This document shows, one piece after another, positions 42,706 to 51,529 of a stretch of DNA of 64,000 bases; the stretch's first letter is position 1; each line of letters begins with the position of its first letter. The notes beneath the pieces were generated by a model that was not told where the DNA came from, ran no database searches, and saw only the letters and a program-made list of their open reading frames with translations. The translations under genes were made by a program, and so were the position numbers. Source of the DNA: Fodinibius sp. Rm-B-1B1-1 (GTDB taxonomy: Bacteria; Bacteroidota; Rhodothermia; Balneolales; Balneolaceae). Location: contig NZ_JBCFYD010000002.1 of the NCBI RefSeq assembly GCF_038594945.1, positions 806,001 to 870,000 of the forward strand. The letters are read 5' to 3'.

Positions 42706-45700
42706 ATGAAGAAACTTCTACATGTTTTAATGCCGCTTGCTATATGCGGATTGGTGATGTTATCCGTCACTGATAGCGTGCATGCACAGGTTACGACCGC
42801 TTCTATTGAGGGAATTGTTGTTGATCAGAATGGCGAACCTTTGCCTGGAGCAAATGTTATCGCCATCCACGAACCTTCGGGTACCGAACGTGGAGTCTCT
42901 ACTCGGACAAATGGACGGTTCACCCTGAATAACTTACGAGTTGGTGGGCCTTATACTGTAACAGCAAGCTTTGTTGGATTTGAGCCTCAACGACAGGATG
43001 AAATAACGTTGACGCTCGGCAAAACCCATAGCGTACGCTTTCAGCTTGTTGAAAATGTTGAAGGACTTGAAGAAGTAGTAGTCACAGCGGGGACCGAAGA
43101 TATTAATGACAGCCGTACGGGTGCGGCCACAACCATTGATAATGCGGAGCTACAAAATTTGCCTACGATTACACGCTCTGCGCAAGATATCTACCGGTTA
43201 TCTCCGTCATCGGATGGTAATTCTTTTGCGGGGCGTAATGATCAGTATAATAATTTTTCGTTGGATGGCTCTATCTTTAATAATCCCTTTGGGTTGGATG
43301 CCGCTACGCCGGGCGGACAGTCAAACGCTCAGCCCATTTCGCTGGATGCTATCGATCAAATTCAGGTATCGGTTGCTCCTTATGATGTAACACAGTCTGG
43401 TTTTACCGGTGCGGCTGTTAATGCCGTAACAAAAAGTGGTACCAACACTTTTAAAGCTTCTGCATTTAGCTATTACCGAAATGAAGATTTTACCGGTGGT
43501 ACCGTAAGTGGAAATGATATTTTTGTGCCCGATTTAACCCAGTTACAGTCAGGAATAAGCCTGAGTGGACCTATCGTTGAAGACAAACTCTTTTTCTTTG
43601 CCAATTTTGAATTGGAACGACGAGGAGACTTAGGCACAAACTTCCTGGCGGCTGACAGTCCAAGTGCAATTGGAACGGGAAATGTCTCACGAGTGCTTGA
43701 GAGTGATCTTGAGATGGTGAGCAATCTACTGGAGTCTCGTTATGGTTATCAAACCGGGCCAGCACAACGATACTCGCACGATACCGATAATAACAAAGGA
43801 ATTTTAAAGTTCGACTGGAATATTAACAAAAAGCATTCCCTTACTGCTACGTATAATTTTTTGGATGCTTTCCGGGAGCAGAATGCCCACCCTTCTGCCA
43901 TAGGACGCCGGGGGCCGGACGCGACAACACTCCAGTTTTATAACTCCGGTTACCGGATCAACAATGATATTCAGTCAGGTATCGTAGAGCTTCGTTCGCT
44001 TTTTGGCAACAAGTATTCCAACAAGCTTCAGGTTGGTTATACCCATTTTGATGACAGCCGCGATCCGTTTAGTGAGCCATTTCCGGTGGTAAATATTTCT
44101 AAAGATGGTTCTCGATATATTGTTGCCGGGCATGAGCCATTTTCTATCCACAATCGTCTGGATCAAAAAGTCTTCCAGGCTACCAATAACTTCGATATTT
44201 TTGCCAATGACCATACGATAACGATAGGTAGTTCTTTCGAGGCTTTTTTGTTTGATAATTCATTCAACTTAGGTGCCTATTATATTGGTCAACCCGGAGG
44301 TACATTTTCAGGAGCTGGAATTCCAATTGAGGATTTCCAAAGTGTAATTAATAATGGAGCCCTCGATCCAGCCGTACAAAATGCTCGCGATGTGTTTGAA
44401 ACAAATAACGCCAACGACAGCTGGGCCTTAGCTGAAACCAACGTTGGGCAATGGGCTGTTTATGCTCAGGATAAATGGGCGGTAAAAGATAACCTTACCC
44501 TTACGTTCGGTTTGCGAATGGATCTGCCTTTATACTTTAATACCAAAGAAAAAATCCGGGAAAATATCGAAAGAGTTGGTGGTTATGCCCCCGACCTTAC
44601 GTATTACGATGAAGATGGAAACCCCATTCAGTTTGATCATACAAAGCTACCTGATCAGGATCCGTTGTTTTCGCCTCGGTTTGGCTTTAATTGGGATGTC
44701 TTTAGTGACCAAACCCTTCAGCTTCGTGGTGGTTCAGGACTGTTTGCAGGACGTCTGCCATTTGTGTGGATTGGAAACCAGGTAGCAAATCCAGGCGCCG
44801 GTTTCTACCAGGTAACTTCGCCCGACTTTGATTTCCCACAGGTATGGAGAAGCAACCTGGGTATAGAAAAAACGCTTGAAGGTGGATGGTTACTATCGAC
44901 CGACATAATCTATACCAAAGATGTTAACGGAGCCATTGTCCGAAATTATGGCTTCCGACCTCCATCAGGAAACCTTAACGGACCAGATAACCGGGCTTAT
45001 TATTTGCCTTCTGATTATGCTGAAGACCCAGATGGTAATAGGGTAGGAGCCTTTGGGGGGCCGGCTCAAAATGCCTATGTGTTTACAAACACCAACAAAG
45101 GCTACAGTTTTAACTGGACGGCCGAGGTAAAGAAACGGTTCGATAATGGACTTTTTGCTTCATTAGCATATAACTATCTGGATTCCAAGGATTTGAGCTC
45201 GATTGAGGCTGAAATTTCAAGTGATGCTTTTGACCGTAATCCCGCATTTGGTAATGTAAACAAACCAGAATTGGCACCATCACTATATGGAAATAAACAT
45301 CGTTTTGTAGGTCAGCTTAACAAAACCTTTAACTACGGCGATGGCATGTGGGCAACTACCGTTTCACTGTTTTTTGAATATAACCAAGGCGGCCGATACA
45401 GCTACACCTATTCCGGGGATGCCAACGGCGATGGTTCAGATCTCAATGACCTTATGTATATCCCTACAGAGTCTGAGCTTACCAGCTATAACTTCAGTGG
45501 AGATGCTACTCAACAAGAAGCGCAGCGCAGTGCATTCAATGAATATATTGAACAGGATGATTACCTGAGCAGTCACCGGGGTGAGTATATGGAAAAATAT
45601 GCAATCTTAAGCCCCTGGAACAGCCGGTGGGATCTGCGCGTATTGCAGGCCCTAAATCTTGGAAATAATGCGCTCAAATTTAGCATGGACGTTCTCAACG

Positions 45701-45894
45701 TGGGTAACCTGATTAACTCAGATTGGGGCGTGCGGCAGGCACCGGTTAACACGCAGCCTGTTGGTATTTCTGTGGATGGAAGTCAAAATCCAACCTATAG
45801 TTTTGATACTGACTTACAAAACACCTACACCGATCAGTTTAACCTGGCCTCCAGATGGCAGATTCAGTTCGGATTACGTTACGAGTTTAACTAA
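42706..45894 (+). CDS. TonB-dependent receptor with N-terminal carboxypeptidase-regulatory-like domain
   Basis: 1062 residues. Signal peptide ending VHAQ near residue 28. Carboxypeptidase-regulatory domain (about 30-110: ASIEGIVVDQNGEPLPGANV then NGRFTLNNLRVGGPYTVTAS), plug domain (about 130-240: TIDNAELQNLPTITRSAQDI, NDQYNNFSLDGSIFNNPFGL, and the TonB-family AVNAVTKSGTNTFKASAFSY), then a 22-strand barrel to the C-terminal aromatic-ended LRYEFN. It imports a large or scarce substrate across the outer membrane with TonB energy. No SusD-like partner follows, so the substrate is not obviously a polysaccharide. No clear Shine-Dalgarno; long leader of 190 bp. Confidence 0.95.
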   Translation: MKKLLHVLMPLAICGLVMLSVTDSVHAQVTTASIEGIVVDQNGEPLPGANVIAIHEPSGTERGVSTRTNGRFTLNNLRVGGPYTVTASFVGFEPQRQDEITLTLGKTHSVRFQLVENVEGLEEVVVTAGTEDINDSRTGAATTIDNAELQNLPTITRSAQDIYRLSPSSDGNSFAGRNDQYNNFSLDGSIFNNPFGLDAATPGGQSNAQPISLDAIDQIQVSVAPYDVTQSGFTGAAVNAVTKSGTNTFKASAFSYYRNEDFTGGTVSGNDIFVPDLTQLQSGISLSGPIVEDKLFFFANFELERRGDLGTNFLAADSPSAIGTGNVSRVLESDLEMVSNLLESRYGYQTGPAQRYSHDTDNNKGILKFDWNINKKHSLTATYNFLDAFREQNAHPSAIGRRGPDATTLQFYNSGYRINNDIQSGIVELRSLFGNKYSNKLQVGYTHFDDSRDPFSEPFPVVNISKDGSRYIVAGHEPFSIHNRLDQKVFQATNNFDIFANDHTITIGSSFEAFLFDNSFNLGAYYIGQPGGTFSGAGIPIEDFQSVINNGALDPAVQNARDVFETNNANDSWALAETNVGQWAVYAQDKWAVKDNLTLTFGLRMDLPLYFNTKEKIRENIERVGGYAPDLTYYDEDGNPIQFDHTKLPDQDPLFSPRFGFNWDVFSDQTLQLRGGSGLFAGRLPFVWIGNQVANPGAGFYQVTSPDFDFPQVWRSNLGIEKTLEGGWLLSTDIIYTKDVNGAIVRNYGFRPPSGNLNGPDNRAYYLPSDYAEDPDGNRVGAFGGPAQNAYVFTNTNKGYSFNWTAEVKKRFDNGLFASLAYNYLDSKDLSSIEAEISSDAFDRNPAFGNVNKPELAPSLYGNKHRFVGQLNKTFNYGDGMWATTVSLFFEYNQGGRYSYTYSGDANGDGSDLNDLMYIPTESELTSYNFSGDATQQEAQRSAFNEYIEQDDYLSSHRGEYMEKYAILSPWNSRWDLRVLQALNLGNNALKFSMDVLNVGNLINSDWGVRQAPVNTQPVGISVDGSQNPTYSFDTDLQNTYTDQFNLASRWQIQFGLRYEFN

Positions 45895-45915
45895 AGGTTT
45901 ACTACCAGATTGATT

Positions 45916-45948
45916 AAAGCCCGCTGTTCGAAAGAGCAGTGGGCTTTT
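45916..45948 (+). terminator. Intrinsic terminator after the TonB receptor
   Basis: AAAGCCCGCTGTTC pairs with GAGCAGTGGGCTTT, followed by a T-run. A standard strong terminator. Confidence 0.9.
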
Positions 45949-46046
45949 TTAATATAGCTAAGATAAGTATCCAGTCTATTGAGAGTTACTAAACCTTGAC
46001 TGTATTCAGTTATTCCTTAGTTATGGCAAGCATTACAAAATAAAAA

Positions 46047-46073
46047 CCCACAAAGTCGGGGGGACCTTGTGGG
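46047..46073 (-). terminator. Intrinsic terminator after icd
   Basis: On the minus strand CCCACAAGGTC pairs with GACTTTGTGGG (one mismatch), followed by TTTTTATTTT. Confidence 0.85.
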
Positions 46074-46097
46074 CTATAAAGAATGAGGGTCAAGAGA

Positions 46098-47345
46098 CTA
46101 CATATTTTCAATAATCTCATCACCAAACTCTGAACACTTCAGGAGTGTAGCATCATCCATAAGTCGTTCAAAGTCATAAGTTACACGCTTACTTGATATT
46201 GCCGCTTCAAGTCCTTTTTCAATAAGGTCAGCAGCTTCGCCCCATCCCAGGTAATTAAGCATAATAACCCCTGAAAGAATGAGTGATCCCGGATTTACCT
46301 TATCTTGCCCGGTATACTTTGGTGCGGTGCCGTGTGTTGCTTCAAATACCGCTAATCCGGTGTTGTAATTAATGTTGGCACCGGGAGCGATACCAATACC
46401 ACCTACACAGGCAGCAAGGGCGTCAGAGACGTAATCACCGTTGAGGTTCATCGTTGCAATCACGTCGTATTCTGCCGGACGTGTTAAAATCTGTTGCAAG
46501 AAGGCATCCGCAATGGCATCCTTAACAACAATTCCATTAGGCAACTTACACCACGGACCTTCACCAATCACTTCAGCATCGTATTCTTCACGGGCTACTT
46601 CATATCCCCAATCTTTGAAGCTACCTTCGGTAAATTTCATGATATTTCCTTTATGAACGAGCGTCACGCTGTCACGTCCTTCTTCGATAGCATAATCAAT
46701 AGCAGAACGAACTAATCGCTTCGTTCCTTCCTCAGAAATAGGTTTGATTCCCAGCGAAGTGGTATCGGGGAATCGAATTTGGTCAACCCCCATATCATTT
46801 ATTAAAAAGTCCTTTAACTTCTTGTTTTCGGGTGTGCCCGTCTGATATTCAATCCCTGCATAAATATCTTCAGTATTTTCACGGAAGATCACCATATCTG
46901 TTTTTTCGGGATGCTTTACGGGACTTGGCGTACCATTGTAATACTTAACAGGACGTACACAAGCGAAAAGATCCTTTTCTTGACGAATAGCAACGTTTAA
47001 CGATCGGATACCTCCGCCAACAGGAGTGGTTAAGGGTCCTTTAATAGCTACCTTATAATCTTCAATGGCATTAAGCGTATCTTGAGGCAACCATTCACCT
47101 TCGCCATAGAAATCAACTGCCTTTTCACCGGCATAAACTTCGAACCATTCAATTTTCTTTTGACCGTTGTAGGCTTTTTCCACGGCACTATCTAACACTT
47201 TGCGCATGGTTGGGGTAATGTCAATACCAATTCCATCACCCTGTATAAAGGGAATAATAGGATTATCTCCGACTACAAGTGATCCGTCGGATTCCACTTT
47301 AATTTTTGTACCGTTCTCGGGAGCTGTGATTTTCTCGTAACTCAT
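46098..47345 (-). CDS. icd: NADP-dependent isocitrate dehydrogenase
   Basis: 415 residues, the length of the E. coli-type enzyme. Substrate-binding segment [20 protein letters not shown] with R114, S115, N117 and R121, then [20 protein letters not shown] and [14 protein letters not shown]. The nucleotide-binding segment [20 protein letters not shown] is of the NADP type. The serine equivalent to the regulatory Ser113 of E. coli is kept (S115), so phosphorylation by an AceK-like kinase is possible. It oxidises isocitrate to 2-oxoglutarate in the TCA cycle. Encoded alone. Confidence 0.97.
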   Translation of the reverse strand: MSYEKITAPENGTKIKVESDGSLVVGDNPIIPFIQGDGIGIDITPTMRKVLDSAVEKAYNGQKKIEWFEVYAGEKAVDFYGEGEWLPQDTLNAIEDYKVAIKGPLTTPVGGGIRSLNVAIRQEKDLFACVRPVKYYNGTPSPVKHPEKTDMVIFRENTEDIYAGIEYQTGTPENKKLKDFLINDMGVDQIRFPDTTSLGIKPISEEGTKRLVRSAIDYAIEEGRDSVTLVHKGNIMKFTEGSFKDWGYEVAREEYDAEVIGEGPWCKLPNGIVVKDAIADAFLQQILTRPAEYDVIATMNLNGDYVSDALAACVGGIGIAPGANINYNTGLAVFEATHGTAPKYTGQDKVNPGSLILSGVIMLNYLGWGEAADLIEKGLEAAISSKRVTYDFERLMDDATLLKCSEFGDEIIENM

Positions 47346-47511
47346 GAATACTTAGGGAATAATGTTCGGATTAAATTTGGATTGATAAGTATAGTAAAAA
47401 AAATCCCCATCTGCATGCTATCAAACCGAGGTGAAACGGATAAAAATTGAATGAAATTCTGGTTATATTATGTTCTGATAAAACAACGCCAGATAAGAAA
47501 AGGTTGCTGTT

Positions 47512-47712
47512 ATGATTAAAGGAATGTTTGGATACCGGCCCAAGAACAAAAAATTCAAGTACCAATACCGGTACTATGATCCTGAAAAAGAGATGAGTCG
47601 CCGTGAACGCATCAAAATTCGACGAACTCGAAAAAAATACCATCAGGGTCGATCAGTAATGTTATATGCTTTAGGACTTTGTTTGGTAATCTACATTATG
47701 TACCTCTTGTAG
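47512..47712 (+). CDS. Small basic membrane protein upstream of mutL
   Basis: 66 residues. Strongly basic N-terminus with aromatic residues (YRPKNKKFKYQYRYYDPEKE, RRERIKIRRTRKKYHQG), then a single C-terminal transmembrane helix (MLYALGLCLVIYIMYLL). The charge pattern predicts N-in topology. No family recognised, but composition and length are convincing. It precedes mutL by 93 bp and diverges from icd. Role unknown, perhaps a ribosome- or membrane-associated small protein. Confidence 0.65.
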   Translation: MIKGMFGYRPKNKKFKYQYRYYDPEKEMSRRERIKIRRTRKKYHQGRSVMLYALGLCLVIYIMYLL

Positions 47713-47805
47713 GATGCATCGGTAGATCTAAATCATTCTTACATCGAGGCCGATATTTTCGTATCATCACGCCAATCCCAAAATCAATAAAAGAAACGCA
47801 GACAT

Positions 47806-49656
47806 TTGAGTCAGCAAACGGAATCTGAACAGTCTATAATACGGCAACTTCCTCCCGAAATCTCCAATAAAATTGCCGCTGGTGAAGTTATTCAACGTCC
47901 CAGCTCTGTGGTTAAAGAGTTGTTGGATAACGCTATTGATGCTGGTGCAGACCAGTTAAAGATCGTCATCCAGAATGCGGGACGTACACTCATACAAGTT
48001 ATTGATAACGGCTGTGGTATGGGAAAGGAGGATATTCGTCTTTGTTTTGAGCAGCATGCCACGTCCAAAATTCAGGATGTAAATGATCTTTTCAGAGTAA
48101 GAACACTGGGGTTTCGCGGGGAGGCGATGGCGTCCATTGCTTCGGTGGCCCAGGTTACCCTCAAGACCAAACGCCCCGGCGATGAGATGGGCTATAAATA
48201 TGAAATTTGGGGTAGCGAAGAAAAATCAATGGAGCCTGCAGCTGTAGAAAATGGGACGTCGGTTGAGGTTCGAAATCTTTTTTTTAATGTCCGTGCCCGG
48301 CGACAGTTTTTAAAGACGGATGCTACCGAGTTTCGTCATATCCTCAAAACGGTTCAGCAAGCTGCCCTGGCCAATCCCGATTTAGGATTTACCCTGATTG
48401 CCGATACCGATACTATCTACGATCTGCCGAAAGAGCAGAGTATTAAAGATCGTATTACCGAAATGTTTGGCAAGAGCTACAAGGCCAGCCTCATTCACTT
48501 TCGGGAGGAGACCAGTTATTTGACTGTTCATGGGGTGCTGGCCGATCCCAAGCTTACCAAACGCAGTCGCGGGGAGCAGTTTTTGTTTGTCAACGGCCGA
48601 CCTATTCAGCACCGCTACTTAACGCATGTCATCCTCAATATTTATGATGCATGGACAGGAGATAAAGATTATCCCTTTTATGCTATTTTCTTGGATATTG
48701 ATCCTAAACAGGTGGATGTAAATGTTCATCCTGCCAAGGAGGAAGTTAAATTTGAGGATGAACGCAGTGTGATCAAACTGACGAAATCGGTGGTCAAAAA
48801 GGCACTGCACGAAGAATTTATGGTGCCTGATGTGTCGGAGGGAGAAGATCGTGATCGCAGCTTTTCATCTTCAAAAGGTTTTTCTTCTGATTTTAATTTT
48901 GGTGGGGCAAAGAATACCCAGCAGAATAAAGGCAAAAAGAAACCGGTAAAATTTCCATCTCGTATTAACTTTGATCGCTCCAAGCCGCAGAAAGGAGATC
49001 AAAATAATTTTTCGCAGCAACTCTATGATTTTGAAGAATCATCAAAAGACAGGCAGTCAAAAAGTGATCAAGATGATCGACCCAAACGGATGCGGGACAG
49101 GGGGTTTTGGCAGCTTCATGATCGCTATATTTTAACGCAGACGCGCTCGGGATTGTGTATGATAGATCAGCATGCGGCCCACAAACGTATTATTTTTGAG
49201 AAAGCATTGAGTGCAACAGAGGCTGCTATTCCCAGTACACAGCAACTGCTTTTTGCTCAAACTCTGGAGTTTTCAGCATCAGAATTTTCGCTTTTAGAAG
49301 AGCTGCATCCTATTATTCAGCGTATGGGTTTTAACATTCAGCTGATGAGCGGTAACACAGCAATGATTAGCGGTGTGCCAGCCGATATTGATGTCGGGGA
49401 TGAACAATCCGTTTTAAAGTCCATGTTGCAGCAATACCGGGAGCTGGATGGAAAATTTGAGTTTGATGAGCGCCGTAAATTAGCAATCGCTTTTGCATCA
49501 AAGACGGCTATTCCAAAGGGGAAAAAGCTTACGGATATGGAAATGGAGAATCTACTTGATCAGCTTTTTGCTTGCGATGAGCCCTATAAAGATCCCCTTG
49601 GTAAACCGGCACTCGAATACATTCCACTTGAAGATATCGAAGCTCGCTTTCGATAA
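47806..49656 (+). CDS. mutL: DNA mismatch repair protein MutL, TTG start, altered endonuclease motif
   Basis: 616 residues. N-terminal GHKL ATPase with IIRQLPPEISNKIAAGEVIQ, ELLDNAIDAGA, VIDNGCGMG and TLGFRGEAMASIASVAQ. C-terminal dimerisation domain (about 430-616). The start must be TTG 47806: the frame has a stop at 47788-47790 and no other start codon before the first family motif. The nuclease signature reads DQHAAHKRIIFE (454-465), with K460 where endonuclease-active MutL proteins have Glu, and the usual CPHGRP region reads DPLGKP. This implies weakened or absent endonuclease activity. MutL couples MutS to the nick and helicase. Confidence 0.97.
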   Translation: MSQQTESEQSIIRQLPPEISNKIAAGEVIQRPSSVVKELLDNAIDAGADQLKIVIQNAGRTLIQVIDNGCGMGKEDIRLCFEQHATSKIQDVNDLFRVRTLGFRGEAMASIASVAQVTLKTKRPGDEMGYKYEIWGSEEKSMEPAAVENGTSVEVRNLFFNVRARRQFLKTDATEFRHILKTVQQAALANPDLGFTLIADTDTIYDLPKEQSIKDRITEMFGKSYKASLIHFREETSYLTVHGVLADPKLTKRSRGEQFLFVNGRPIQHRYLTHVILNIYDAWTGDKDYPFYAIFLDIDPKQVDVNVHPAKEEVKFEDERSVIKLTKSVVKKALHEEFMVPDVSEGEDRDRSFSSSKGFSSDFNFGGAKNTQQNKGKKKPVKFPSRINFDRSKPQKGDQNNFSQQLYDFEESSKDRQSKSDQDDRPKRMRDRGFWQLHDRYILTQTRSGLCMIDQHAAHKRIIFEKALSATEAAIPSTQQLLFAQTLEFSASEFSLLEELHPIIQRMGFNIQLMSGNTAMISGVPADIDVGDEQSVLKSMLQQYRELDGKFEFDERRKLAIAFASKTAIPKGKKLTDMEMENLLDQLFACDEPYKDPLGKPALEYIPLEDIEARFR

Positions 49657-49690
49657 TTATCAAAAGTAACTGTTTATATTTTATTATCGT

Positions 49691-49715
49691 GTCATCCTGA
49701 ACTTGTTTCAGGATC
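49691..49715 (+). repeat. Short REP-like hairpin repeat
   Basis: GTCATCCTGAACTTGTTTCAGGATC: ATCCTGAA (49694-49701) and TTCAGGAT (49707-49714) around a CTTGT loop. This exact type of sequence occurs dispersed between genes in many bacterial genomes. It lies between mutL and the glycosyltransferase gene. Confidence 0.6.
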
Positions 49716-49777
49716 TGAATAACTTCATATTAGAACTCAAATAGAAAGTTACTTGAGTTCATAAATTATTTATTCTA

Positions 49778-50911
49778 ATGAATATTCTGGCTGTAGAGCC
49801 GTTTTTTAGCGGTTCCCATAAAGCATTTTTAAAGGGATTGGAACAGTATTCTCAGCATAATATTATCCCGGTTAACCTAAGTTATAAGGGACGAAAGTGG
49901 CGCATGCACGGTAATTCGGTGGTACTGGCCGGAATGGCACAGGAGATTGAGGAAGAAATTGACCTGCTTTTAGTAAGTAGTATGACGAATTTACCGGCTT
50001 TTCTCTCGTTGACGAATCCTCGCTTTGCTAATATTCCCAAGGTGATGTACATGCACGAGAATCAGTTTACTCAGCCCATGCCCGAGGGGGAGGAGCGCGA
50101 CCAAACCTATTGCTATCTCAATTATTTGAGTATGCTTTCGGCTGATCGGCTTATTTTCTCCTCGAAATTCCATCGGAACGATTTTTTAAAAGCCCTTCCG
50201 GATTTTTTAGAGAATTATCCTGACGACAAATATTACTATCCCGTTGATAAGATTGCCGAAAAGAGTGTAGTATTGTATCCCGGGCTTGATTTAAAACGCT
50301 TTGATCAAGAGGCCGATAATCGAGAAGAGAATAACAACCCGGTTATCGTGTGGAATCAACGCTGGCAGTTCGATCGCAATCCGGCTATGTTTTTTCGCGT
50401 GTTAAATCGATTAAATGACATAGATCTTACTTTTGATCTTATTTTGGCAGGGGATACCCAACACGAAAAGCCCGAAGAATTCGAAAAAGCCTGGCAGCGA
50501 TACGGCCGCCATATTACGCATTTTGGATATGTCGAGGATCGGGAAAACTACAGTCGATTATTGCACAACGGTGATATCGTTGTCTCTACAGCGACCTATG
50601 AATTTTTTTGCGTAGCTATTATGGAAGCCATCTATTGCGGTTGCCATCCGTTGGTGCCCAATCGCTTACATTATCCTGAACTTATTCCTGAAAGCCTCCA
50701 TAAACCACTATTACACGCTCCGGTGTTATATGATACTGAAGACGATCTTTTTCACTATCTAAAGGATCTTCTTACGGGAGAAAGCAAGCCTCTACCTAAG
50801 GAATCCCTCCAAAAAATTAACAGTCATCTGGATTGGTCTAACCGCATCGAAGCCTTTGATTCGATGTTTGAAGAGTGCCGAGAAATTGATATCTCTTCTG
50901 CTTTATCGTAG
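49778..50911 (+). CDS. DUF3524/QTMAN-type glycosyltransferase (tRNA-queuosine mannosyltransferase family)
   Basis: 377 residues. N-terminal DUF3524 domain: MNILAVEPFFSGSHKAFLKG, then KWRMHGNSVVLAGMA and MYMHENQFTQPMPEGEERDQ, FSSKFHRNDFLKALPDF. C-terminal GT4-like fold: VVLYPGLDLKRFDQ, VIVWNQRWQFDRNPAMFFRV, FGYVEDRENYSRLLHNGDIV and FFCVAIMEAIYCGCHPLVPN (nucleotide-sugar binding). The pattern matches GTDC1/QTMAN, the enzyme that in animals adds mannose to queuosine in tRNA-Asp. A bacterial copy suggests queuosine glycosylation; alternatives are other glycosylations. Encoded alone. Confidence 0.85.
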   Translation: MNILAVEPFFSGSHKAFLKGLEQYSQHNIIPVNLSYKGRKWRMHGNSVVLAGMAQEIEEEIDLLLVSSMTNLPAFLSLTNPRFANIPKVMYMHENQFTQPMPEGEERDQTYCYLNYLSMLSADRLIFSSKFHRNDFLKALPDFLENYPDDKYYYPVDKIAEKSVVLYPGLDLKRFDQEADNREENNNPVIVWNQRWQFDRNPAMFFRVLNRLNDIDLTFDLILAGDTQHEKPEEFEKAWQRYGRHITHFGYVEDRENYSRLLHNGDIVVSTATYEFFCVAIMEAIYCGCHPLVPNRLHYPELIPESLHKPLLHAPVLYDTEDDLFHYLKDLLTGESKPLPKESLQKINSHLDWSNRIEAFDSMFEECREIDISSALS

Positions 50912-51097
50912 TAGGTGATTACTTTTTCTATAGTGGTCGCATTCGTTATTTATAAGCTCTTCTTTTGTTTGGAGATCGTTTTTTATAGATTATATCACAT
51001 CATATTGATTAATAAATGATGTTGATGCACTGGTCTTAGGCTATGAGGTTATCACTGTCAAAATCTGTTAAAGCAACTAAAAACGAAAAGGAGAGTT

Positions 51098-51478
51098 ATG
51101 GGACAAAAAGCCATATCAATACTGTTTTTATTTTTAATGATAATTTCATTTCAATCGCAGGCTCAAACTGAACGAGATACGGTTTTTTATGAGATTAAAC
51201 CTGACATGATAGTCCAAACAAGAATAGTAGAGGATGAAGTACAGGTAGATAAGTATCGAGTACTGGTGCGACTCAAAAAAGAATATCATTCTAAATTTGA
51301 ACAGCTAACAGAGGAAAACATTGATAACTTTTTGGGTGTTAAACAGGATGGGGAAATACTATCCCCAAGTTTTCCAGTAATAAAAGCAAAAATACCCGGT
51401 GGTCGGTTTTTACTACTTTTCGACTCTAAGGAAGAAGCCAGAAAAGTTGTTAACCAAATTAAAGGAGAAGACGAATAA
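51098..51478 (+). CDS. Secreted hypothetical protein
   Basis: 126 residues. Good ribosome site (AAGGAG before ATG) and a classical signal peptide (ISILFLFLMIISFQSQA), cleaved after AQA. Mature part is about 105 residues, mixed charged and hydrophobic (KPDMIVQTRIVEDEVQVDKY, RVLVRLKKEYHSKFEQLTEE), with no cysteine and no repeats. I do not recognise a family. Confidence 0.7.
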   Translation: MGQKAISILFLFLMIISFQSQAQTERDTVFYEIKPDMIVQTRIVEDEVQVDKYRVLVRLKKEYHSKFEQLTEENIDNFLGVKQDGEILSPSFPVIKAKIPGGRFLLLFDSKEEARKVVNQIKGEDE

Positions 51479-51487
51479 GTCATCTTT

Positions 51488-51529
51488 AAGTATCCACCAC
51501 TTCCAAAGGGGCAAATACTTCCTTTTTTT
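51488..51529 (+). terminator. Weak terminator after the secreted hypothetical gene
   Basis: AAGTAT (51488-51493) pairs with ATACTT (51515-51520), followed by CC and a seven-T run. Short stem with a large loop. Confidence 0.4.
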
